Of a stretch of 64,000 nt of DNA, positions 56,170 to 64,000 are shown piece after piece. A program made the position numbers and the translations under genes. The notes beneath the pieces were generated by a model that saw only the letters and a list, made by a program, of their open reading frames with translations, made no database searches and had not been told where the DNA came from. The DNA is taken from positions 682,001-746,000 of the forward strand of contig JBBELK010000311.1 in assembly GCA_037783545.1 (NCBI GenBank), in the 5' to 3' direction. This DNA is from Henricia sp. BOLD:AAB3569. Its lineage: Eukaryota; Echinodermata; Asteroidea; Spinulosida; Echinasteridae. Numbering within the stretch: position 1 is the first letter of the stretch; each line of letters opens with the position of its first letter.

Positions 56170-56466
56170 AACCCCCGGCCCTTTTCAGGGCCACCAAATC
56201 CTCCAAAAAGAATAAACCAATCATCACAGTGTGTTGGCAAAAAAAAAGTTCCCTCAGTCCCACTTGCTAATGAAAAACCCCCTATGCACTTTCCATTTCA
56301 ATGACCTTTTCCATTCAACTTTCTTTTCTTACTTCTTTTTATCTCTGATACCACTCTCAGAATTTTATTCTCTTTTGGCCTAACAACTAAAGTCTTTTAT
56401 TTAATTTTTTTGGGCCATGACAAAAGCACTCTTCTTTTTTGCGGGGCCTGACACAAGTACAAGTGT

Positions 56467-57759
56467 CTACTTTTTAAAATGGTAATAATAAATGAGAAGC
56501 ACATGACAGCAATAATTAGTACAAGTTTTGACAACACACAAGTAATATTTACAATATCTTGCAGCATCTTGCAGTTCTCCTACATCCCTCCAGGTACCTG
56601 GGATGACTTGATGTGTGGCTCCGTCTTCTCCATCTACCTCGTTGTGGGTCTGGGCAGGAAACCGGATTCGCAGCAGGTTATGCAGGCAGCAGCAGGCCAG
56701 GACGATGGACTCCACAGTCTTTGGTTGCTGTGGCATAGTTGTCAGGAGACAACGAAATCTGGCTGCCAGGATGCCGAAGGCATTCTCTACCACACGTCTG
56801 GCTCTGGAGCATCGGTAGTTGTAGATGCGCTGCTCCATGGTCATGTTGCGTAAAGGGAATGGCTTCATCAACCAGCTGCGAAGAGGAAAAGCGGCATCCC
56901 CCAACAGGAAGTACGTCAAAGGCACTTGGTCACCAGGAAGTGGTTCTGCAGGGGGTAGCCCCAGAGTATCACTTTCCAACCCTTCCCGGAAGTCCGTCTC
57001 AGCAAACACCCCGCCATCGGATCCAGCTCCATTCGCTCCTGCATTCACGTAGATGAACTTGTAGTCAGCATCCACTACAGCCATCAGCACTATAGAGTAG
57101 AAGCCTTTGTAATTGTAGTAAATGGAGCCGGACTTCTTGGGACATCTCAGGGCGACGTGCTTGCCATCAACTGCACCTATGCAGTGGGGGAAGCTCCAGC
57201 GGTCCTCAAACTTCTTCGCCACCTGCCTCCATTCATCTGGTGTTGATGGGCAGACTATCACCTCCTCAGCATAGGCGTCAATGATAGCCTCGCAGACCTC
57301 CGGAATAAACTTGGAGATGGTGTTGTGGGCCACTCTGAAACCATACATCAGACTCTGGTAGCTGCTTCCTGTTGCCAAATATCTCAGGGTAATAGCAAGC
57401 TTCAGGCCAGGCTCCAGTGCCTTCCTCCAGAAGGTGTTCTGTCGCTGTATCTTCCCCTGGATCTTCTCTAAAAGTTCTTGCCAGATTGCAGCGTCGATGC
57501 GCAGGAAATTCCTCAGTCTACCTTAATCTTCTCTCTGCAGTTCTTGAAGTAGAGTGTGGTAATGGCCCTGCTGCACTCTGCGAAGCAACCATGGTCGCAC
57601 CCACCATCTTCTTCTTGCTGCTCTACGGGCTGCCTGTTGTTCTCTTTTCTTTCTGCTCCTCTCCCTTTCTTCCTCGTCCAGAACCACTACAAGGGCAGTC
57701 GTACAAAGGACCTGGGCACTGGCAAGGTAGACATCTTCATATGTTGTATCCTGGGACAT
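56467..57759 (-). pseudogene. PIF/Harbinger transposase, one in-frame stop
   Basis: Starts MSQDTTYEDVYLASAQ. A single TAA at 57525-57523 interrupts an otherwise continuous frame; after it come RNFLRIDAAIWQELLEKI and then ATGSSYQSLMYGFRVAHNTI. DDE signature: GAVDGKHV (first Asp), LGDAAFPL (second Asp) and ARRVVENAFGILAARFR (Glu). This is the DDE_Tnp_4 / HARBI1-type nuclease, which cuts and joins element ends at 3-bp TWA targets. All three catalytic residues are present. A TATATAAAG box on the minus strand at 57821-57813 lies about 55 bases upstream of the start. Whether the stop is real or a sequencing error cannot be told here. Confidence 0.8.
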
Positions 57760-57812
57760 GTTGCCTCTCTGAAGTCTTGTGAACGAATGACCAGAGGCTG
57801 TGCGGCAGGTCC

Positions 57813-57821
57813 TTTATATAT
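57813..57821 (-). promoter_or_regulatory. TATA box of the Harbinger transposase gene
   Basis: TATATAAAG on the minus strand, about 55 bases before the ATG at 57759. Confidence 0.55.
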
Positions 57822-58172
57822 GCGACTGGCCACAGTCGTGTTGTATCCTTCGGACCAGCCGTCATAGTCGGCGGACAGTCGCCGTATTAGCTGTCCTTGC
57901 CGACGAGTTCCTAGAGGCATCCCTACTGTACTCCTTGTATCCGCCGACTGATCCGTACAACCCGACGGATCGTCCGTCACAGCCGGGCCTAACCCCTGCT
58001 CGTCTGCACCGATTTCGGCGTATCACCCGCCTGACAGCCGCCGGGCAGTCGGCGGACATCCTGCACACCCGGCGACTCACCCGTGCACTGCATTTTTCCC
58101 GTCGCATCCGCCACCAATCCGCCAAATTACGTTCCGCCCCGCATCCGCCGTATTATACCTGTATGTGGGAAG

Positions 58173-58404
58173 GCCGCTTAAGGCACATTCACGCACAAAC
58201 TGGTGTTTGTTGCAGGTAATCGCAATGTATTACGGACGAGATTTTAAAGGTCCGTGTCATTCGATTTCCTTTGTTTGAATAGTGGCGTGCCATCCCACAA
58301 GGATCTTTACAGCGGCTAGTGCCTAGTGGTCACCATGTAATGTCGCATCCTGGTTTGCTTTGCAGCCAAAGATAACATAAACTTTACATTTGTTTATTGT
58401 GGAA
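58173..58404. other. plexin B intron 1, no gene seen
   Basis: Short host intron stretch between the Harbinger element and the exon 2 relic. Confidence 0.4.
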
Positions 58405-58485
58405 TTTGAGGATCCAACTGTTTTCTTTTTGCAGTCCCTAGATCACATAACATTGCTGTGTAACACAGCAAGTATGTACATGTGT
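58405..58485 (+). pseudogene. relic of plexin exon 2 start with its acceptor
   Basis: GAGGATCCAACTGTTTTCTT then TTTGCAG, followed by bases matching the first 50 or so of exon 2 (..CATTGCTGTG.. CACAGCAAG), with in-frame stops and deletions. It lies about 300 bases before the intact exon 2. It is read as a decayed local duplicate. Confidence 0.6.
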
Positions 58486-58744
58486 ACATAAACTGCTCAA
58501 AATTCTATTTAAATGACACTGTTGACTGTTACTCTTAAATTTTGTTGTAAATGATGGACATGTTTAATTTTATTAAACTACATGTACTGGTATTTCTAAA
58601 TAGTATTGACTCATGAAATTTATAAATCTAAACATAGGGTAAAAACGTATCGGATGTTAATATAATTGCTGTACAAGGTTAAGTGAAGTATTTTTTATGT
58701 ACATAATTGCTAAACTTGAGGATCCGATTGTTTCCTTTTTGCAG

Positions 58745-58945
58745 CGCCCTGCAGATGCAGATTACAGAGCATTGCTGTGCGACACGAGTGGTACATACAC
58801 GTATGCCAGAGGCAGTGACTCTGATGGAGTTCCAGCAATCCCATTGCTTCAGCTGGAAGGAACTCGTATGTCATCAATAGTGACCAGCATTGAGATGAAC
58901 CACACAGTCGCTTTCATTGGCACATCACAGGGTGCATTGCTGAAG
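58745..58945 (+). CDS. plexin-like receptor copy B, exon 2 (C-terminal part of Sema)
   Basis: 201 bases, phase 0, coding RPADADYRALLCDTSGTYTY .. IAFIGTSQGALLK-type sequence (here VAFIGTSQGALLK). Acceptor TTTCCTTTTTGCAG, donor AAG|GTGAGA. It continues the Sema propeller directly after exon 1. The exon is the same length as in copy A. Confidence 0.9.
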
Positions 58946-59463
58946 GTGAGATTTATATCGAAAATTTCCATTTGTAACCGATTAACACGTAACCTTCTCA
59001 TGTATTTTTGTTTCTCGTTCAGACTGAACACGGATTTTTGTAAATTTATACATGTAGAGCTTATTCAATTCTAAGATATACTGTTCACTTTTGTCGCAAA
59101 TGTTGCTTTCTGTAGAAAAATCACATTTTCTCCTTAAAAGATTGCATGCAGTTAGTGCACAAGATAACCATTCACGCATGTACGCAGCGCCCTTTGCCGT
59201 CACGCTTACGCACGGACCGCTCGCGCCTTAATTTTGTGCATTACTAATTTATGCAGTAATTTTATCATATATTTATCTCAGAAATGCAATCTGAGTATAT
59301 CTTAGAATTGAATAAGCTATCGATTCCAATATATAAATTTACCAAAATCAGTGTTCAATCTGAACGAAAAAATACCCATTCCCATTGTGCCTTTTATATT
59401 TATTCCTGCATGAGGTAATTTTAAGCATGACCAGAATAATTGTGTCTATTGCATTAAACTCAG

Positions 59464-59592
59464 GTTCACATTGAGGATGGTGCAGCTGCCAGACATTACG
59501 AGACTGTTCAGCTAGCTAGACCCAGCCCAGTACTAACGGATATCAGCCTCAACGAACAGATGCAGCATATAAACATACTCACAGAACAACAG
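59464..59592 (+). CDS. plexin-like receptor copy B, exon 3 (end of Sema)
   Basis: 129 bases, phase 0, coding 43 residues: VHIEDGAAARHYETVQLARP .. INILTEQQ. This is the last Sema blade before the PSI domain. It aligns with the '[34 protein letters not shown]' segment of vertebrate plexins. Acceptor ..ACTCAG, donor CAG|GTAATT. Confidence 0.88.
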
Positions 59593-60917
59593 GTAATTTC
59601 CTTCATATAACTGTTGTCCGAAGAGTTTAAGAGTCAATTTCACCTTACAGTTTTTTTCCAATCGCTTGCACTATAAACCCAACACGCGTCGAGAAATAAT
59701 TTACACGAGCCTCTGAACTAAAAACATTGATGTAAACAAAACAAAACAAACCAAAAAAACATTGTTCAAAAGCACATCACACTTTGGCCAAATGTTCGCA
59801 TGCACTTCCCCAATGAACAAACAATAGTGGCAATATGCCTACAACAAGAGAGGAAATGCTAACGCACAAAACTCAATGATGTATTTTCGAGAATGTGCTT
59901 CTTTCCATTTCTGTGGTCACTATCGTGCAACAAGCACAATTCTTATTTAGAGAATAAAACAGCTAAATCTTTCTATTCAATGAAATAATAGGAAAGTTAT
60001 GTCGTAATGCTTCTGTATATATCTTGACATGCCAGTTACGGGATATCGACAGTCTCAAGTAGCGGATATACACTGCTAAGTAATGACAAAGTTCTGAGCC
60101 TGAATGGTAGTCTTTTAAAAACCCACGACATTACATAACAAAGAATGCTTCTTTTTTTAAACAGTTGTACAACGGTCGATAACTTTAGTAAGATAATTGA
60201 CATATCGTATAGGCCTATTTGTGACACACAATGGTGATTTGAAGCTGAATGAGATGTGTATAAAAATTGTCATTGTTTAAAAAAAAAAACTTCACAAGTG
60301 AAAGGCCTTCCATCCAGTTCACATTCTTTCCGATTTGAGTTCTGGCGTTTGTTCTCCTGAATCAAATTTGTATCAATTAGGGTGAAAGGTCTTTTGAAAG
60401 GTCTTTTCTGGATGTCTTTCAGATCCTGTAAGGCTTGTCATCTATACATTTTCATCTAAAAATATAATTCAGTAATATTTTTTCCCGCTCGTGATAACTG
60501 ATCGACTTCGTGTGTTGTTGGCATTTATTTGTGTGAGGTACGAACTATTTTAACTGGTACAAGCTTTCACTTTTTTGAAAATACATGTAGTGTCATTTAA
60601 TTTACAACATAAATGCACACAAAAGAGGTCTGTGTTAAGTATATAGGTTTAATCGTTAAGTGGCTTGCATCAATCGTCTTCTGCAGGGCAGTTGGTGCGA
60701 AAACAACCAGAATGTACTTTAAGTGTTGCACATATTCTGCACGTTTAAAAACGGCAAGTGTTTGCATTCGAAAATTTTGACCAAAGCACTTGGAATAAGA
60801 ACAATCAATTGATATTTTAGGTCTGGTGATGTTGGGTGCTTTGCAAGTTTGCACAGACTGGGTTAATGCAATCTCGCGCGGCCCGAACAGGAGCTCCGCT
60901 AAAATTCTCTTTCTGTT
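59593..60917. other. plexin B intron 3, no gene seen
   Basis: AT-rich, with no recognisable repeat or gene. Confidence 0.5.
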
Positions 60918-61064
60918 TAAAGCGGGCCTCCCACTGTGCGATTTTTGCCACGAATTTCCTACGAATTGGTACGATTATCGGAGACTGCCTATAGACTCTA
61001 CACACAATCGTACCCAATCGTAGGAAATTCGTGACAAAAATCGCACAGTGGGAGGCCCGCTTTA
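60918..61064. mobile_element. MITE, 147 bp, with arms of about 57 bp
   Basis: Arms TAAAGCGGGCCTCCCACTGT.. and its complement at the right pair with only a few mismatches through CACGAATTTCCTACGA. It lies in plexin B intron 3. Confidence 0.8.
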
Positions 61065-61345
61065 TGAGTACAGTTCTATACCTACCAGACGTACTGAAAT
61101 TCAACTTTTTGTGACACACATTATAGGCGTTCTATAATCTTTGAAAACGGAAATTTCGTATACAGTGTGTCCAATTGTAATTTTGATGTGCAAATTATAG
61201 CAGCGTAACGTTTGTTAACTTAAAAATACATTGCACTGAAAAATAGCTATTCTGTTAGGAACAAATGTTGAACACAACATCTGATATGGTGCCTGATCAT
61301 CATTGATATGAAACAACCAAACTTGGGATGAGAGACAAATCGTAA
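61065..61345. other. plexin B intron 3, no gene seen
   Basis: Nothing recognised. Confidence 0.4.
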
Positions 61346-61420
61346 GGGCATTATCGGGATTCGAACCCGAGACCTCTGGCTCACTAGGTAGATGCTCTAC
61401 CAGCTGAGCTATAAGACACA
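61346..61420 (-). tRNA. tRNA-like sequence (probably pseudo, Thr-type AGT loop)
   Basis: The minus strand reads TAGCTCAGCTGGTAGAGC (A box and a good D arm), CCTAGTGA (loop with AGT), TCGGGTTCGAATCCCGA (perfect T arm and B box). The acceptor and anticodon stems pair only partly. It is a recent tRNA pseudogene or the head of a tRNA-derived SINE. Confidence 0.55.
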
Positions 61421-61501
61421 GTTGCTATACTCCATCAGGTTTTCACTATGGACCCAATTCTTCTCTCCGTGTTGCATGGTTAAATGTCATTTTTTTTGTA
61501 G

Positions 61502-61617
61502 TTTTTAAGATTGAGGGTAGAGAACTGTAACCAGTACAAAAGCTGCAACTCTTGTATTGGTAACGCTGGAGGACAAGATGGCGACCCGTACTGCGGATGG
61601 TGCACACTACAAAAGAG
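61502..61617 (+). CDS. plexin-like receptor copy B, exon 4 (PSI domain, first part)
   Basis: 116 bases coding FLRLRVENCNQYKSCNSCIG .. DGDPYCGWCTLQKR, the Cys-rich plexin-semaphorin-integrin (PSI) domain directly after Sema. Acceptor TTTTTTTGTAG, donor AGAG|GTATTA (phase 2), joined to exon 5 to complete an Arg codon. The DPYCGWC signature is diagnostic for the family. Confidence 0.9.
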
Positions 61618-61673
61618 GTATTAAGACAACATGCTGCACGTGGGCCTATATACAACATCACGGCAATAATATG

Positions 61674-62056
61674 TGACCTGTCACGACGAAATGAGCGTGA
61701 AGTCGAAATAAAAAAAAAAAATGGATGTTGGTATTTTTAAATTCAGCAAAAAAAGAGCTTTGCAATGCTATATAACACATAAGGTAAAACTATTCCCATA
61801 ACACAACACGCTTGGAGAAGTGGTAGTCTTCGAACAAATCTTAAAACCAAATTTTATACGGGTTACGAAGAAAGCTATCGTCAAAATTGGTCTGAAAATG
61901 ATGTTTTTAATTGTTGGATGACGCTAAAATTGGAATCAAATAAAATTTGATTTCTAAACATTAGAAAACCCTGAAATCGACTTTTTAAAATTTCTAACCC
62001 GTCGTTATATAGGAAACAGCGGAGTGCGACTTTACGCTCATTTCGTCGTGACCTGT
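61674..62056. mobile_element. MITE with TIR GTCACGACGAAATGAGCGTR
   Basis: The ends (61680-61705 and 62027-62052) are inverted repeats of 26 bases with one mismatch. About 380 bp, non-coding, between plexin B exons 4 and 5. Confidence 0.8.
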
Positions 62057-62304
62057 GTATGTTTTCATGTGCATTCCCGTTCAATGATGTATAATGGGAG
62101 GGATGCCGGCAGTTCATAGCGATCCAATCTGATTATCTTGGAGGCGACGGATTTCGCACCAAACATGCTTAAAGTCAGGCAAAATACAAAATTGCGTTCA
62201 AACTCCAATCCCGCCGAACCGAATGTTGTGCCTATAAAAAAACATCTATGAACCTCTTATACATACGTTAACTCTATACCGATTCGTTGCTTTTTGCCAT
62301 ACAG

Positions 62305-62434
62305 GTGTACCAGACACAGTGAGTGTTCGTTGGCTTCTGTATCCAGTCGCTGGTTACCACACAATGCTGCTCGGTGTGTGGGTCTCAGCCAGACAGACCC
62401 AAAGAACTTGGCAATAACTGATCCATCCCAAATG
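62305..62434 (+). CDS. plexin-like receptor copy B, exon 5 (rest of PSI domain)
   Basis: 130 bases: one base completing the Arg codon, then CTRHSECSLASVSSRWLPHN .. LAITDPSQM. The remaining PSI cysteines are spaced as in vertebrate plexins, and the exon runs into the following linker. Acceptor TTTTTGCCATACAG, donor ATG|GTAACG (phase 0). Further exons (IPT domains, transmembrane, cytoplasmic GAP) should lie to the right of the window. Confidence 0.88.
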
Positions 62435-62716
62435 GTAACGTGCATCGTTTTGACTTGATGACGCGTCAATCAAAGAACTACACCGTAGTCTCCTAGTTTT
62501 AATAAAAAAGTAACATCAGAAAAGGGCAGATTATTATTGTGATCTTCCTATCACATAAATCAGCAGTCTTCGGATATCATATTCTATACACGTATAGGCT
62601 ACTGCGGTCACTTTCACAAATTTTAACGTCTTTTATTTCTATCGGAATAAAATCCACAAACGTAACCATCGTCACCGTAATATAAAATACGGACTCTTCT
62701 AATTTCCGATGACCTA

Positions 62717-62855
62717 CAATCCTGGCCAAAATGGTTGGGCCACCTCCCCCGCTCCCCCGATCAATGTTGTTACTCCGCGCTGGAGCACAGACCGCGCGGA
62801 AATCAAACAACATTGAACGGGGGCCGGGGGGCCCAGCGAGTTTTGGCCAGGATTG
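62717..62855. mobile_element. MITE with TIR CAATCCTGGCCAAAA
   Basis: 15-base perfect terminal inverted repeats and further inner pairing (GTTGGGCC / GGCCCAGC, TCAATGTTGTT / AACAACATTGA). 139 bp. Confidence 0.75.
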
Positions 62856-63127
62856 TCTGAATTTTTACAGAAACTGTGGAATGAGAAACAGCATTGCGCG
62901 GAGGTTGGGGCAACATTATTTATTTATTTTTTGTATCTATATACTTATTTACTATTTTTGTTTATCTTTTCCCCAAACGACACAGCACATCGCTTTCGTA
63001 TTGGTGGATCACATGCATGCAAAACAAGTTCTTCAAATCAAAGTTCAGTTTGGAAATATATTTCAAAGTATTGAAAAACTATAACCAGAGCGAGATCTGA
63101 ACTCGGTCCCTCTAATTGATAGTCCCA
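62856..63127. other. plexin B intron 5, no gene seen
   Basis: AT-rich; nothing recognised. Confidence 0.4.
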
Positions 63128-63208
63128 CTTTTGTCTAGTGGGATTCGAACCTGCGATGCTCGCTTTTCAAAGGCTATGTCTTAACCGTTAGACCACACAG
63201 ACTATCCG
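63128..63208 (-). tRNA. tRNA-like sequence, tRNA-derived SINE head
   Basis: The minus strand shows GTGTGGTCTAACGGTTAAG (A box), a TTTGAAA loop, and GCAGGTTCGAATCCC (B box). The stems pair imperfectly. Probably a SINE or tRNA pseudogene. Confidence 0.45.
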
Positions 63209-63534
63209 CTTGGTGATTGTCTTGTTTGTATAAAGCCTTACAAAATACATCGTTCATGGTTCGCCACACGACGTGCCATTCTATTTAGGCCGATTTCTGT
63301 AAACAAAATGCTGGTTTTGATGATTGTGAAGTGTGGATTGGAATCCCCAATAGCAATGTACATTCCCTTGAATGTTTTTTTTTTTTTTACCCCATAATTT
63401 TAACGAAATTAGCGAAAACTCATCGGTCCTCCATCCAAATAAAAAAGAAAAGAAAGAATGATTCTTCTTGTTAGTGTCCAGCCGCGAACCGTGGCTATTG
63501 CGTAACCCGCCAACGCGCACGTGCGGTGTCGGGG

Positions 63535-63770
63535 AGATTTAGCGAGTATAAACTGTCGAAGTGAATACGTCTTGTTTTGTTAGTTGCCTCACCAATGGCT
63601 CTTCTCTAAAACAAATCACTGGACCGTGTCAATATGCTTTTGCAATGGTACATTTTTCAAGGGCCATTATGTTTAGAGCCAATTACCATGTCAAACGTCA
63701 CACTTCGGTTGTCCATTTTCCCCCTCTCCATCACTCTGGACGAGAGAGGCGCGCAATTGCAAAGTCCGTA
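63535..63770. repeat. dispersed repeat, second copy of 15755-15990
   Basis: Same ordered phrases as the first copy (GAAGTGAATACGTC, CCGTGTC, CAATGGTAC, GTCACACTTCGG). Family unknown. Confidence 0.6.
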
Positions 63771-64000
63771 CATGACGTCATCGCGTCTCAATCCAGTGAG
63801 CTTTCATTCAACACGTGTGGCGCGAAGAAAATGCAACCAATACAATACGTTTGTTACCCTCCCCCCATCTTTTTTTTATATTTAAATCAGATAAAAACGG
63901 GACACGAAGGGTTGATTCAATCATTACTGTAGTTTTACTGCATGGGATGCGCCGAAAGGGTTGATAGTCGGTCAAAATGCAAAGTGTCGGTGACGAGGAA
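63771..64000. other. plexin B intron 5 to the window end
   Basis: Nothing recognised. Confidence 0.35.

Larger units (their letters stand above)
54230..58172. mobile_element. PIF/Harbinger DNA transposon with two convergent genes
   Basis: Ends CCTTCCCACATACAGGTATA (left) and its complement (right, to 58172) form a TIR. The outermost bases and target duplication could not be fixed. Inside are a DNA-binding (MADF) protein gene on the plus strand and a DDE transposase gene on the minus strand, the usual two-gene set of this superfamily. GC content is clearly higher than in the host intron. It lies in intron 1 of plexin B. Confidence 0.8.

Overview
This is eukaryotic DNA, most likely from a marine invertebrate deuterostome such as an echinoderm or cephalochordate. 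The reasons are split genes with GT-AG introns, a plexin receptor gene, abundant TACATGTA words, and dense Ty3/Gypsy, LINE, tyrosine-recombinase-type (DIRS-like) retroelement, PIF/Harbinger and MITE-type insertions. The species cannot be fixed from the sequence alone.

Host genes. Two plexin-like receptor genes lie head to head and run off both ends of the window. Copy A is on the minus strand (exon 1 at 11819-10746, exon 2 at 819-619). Copy B is on the plus strand (exons at 46469-47548, 58745-58945, 59464-59592, 61502-61617 and 62305-62434). Copy B covers a signal peptide, the Sema domain and the first PSI domain. Matching introns show that A and B are duplicates. Decayed pieces of the same exons at 48590-48717 and 58405-58485 suggest a further lost partial copy.

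Layout. Positions 1-12000 hold plexin A, with a nearly intact chromodomain-bearing Ty3/Gypsy element (3318-9838) in its intron. Its LTRs differ by one 16-bp repeat unit, and a canonical -1 frameshift heptamer sits at the end of gag. Positions 12550-17000 are stacked MITEs and foldback elements, two of which carry tRNA-like sequence. Positions 17250-36150 form a large imperfect palindrome: arms of about 8-10 kb around a 1-kb loop. The arms contain DIRS-like gag/RT/RNase H copies, a split LINE, and a TIR element filled with a 26-bp minisatellite. Positions 36150-46400 are repeat-rich intergenic DNA. Positions 47550-58740 are the first intron of plexin B, holding MITEs, a nested foldback and a PIF/Harbinger element with an MADF protein gene and a transposase gene broken by one stop. 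Positions 58745-64000 are plexin B exons separated by small MITEs and tRNA-derived sequences.

No bacterial-type operons, rRNA genes or CRISPR arrays were seen. Apart from the plexins, almost every coding signal is from mobile elements, and most of those are broken.
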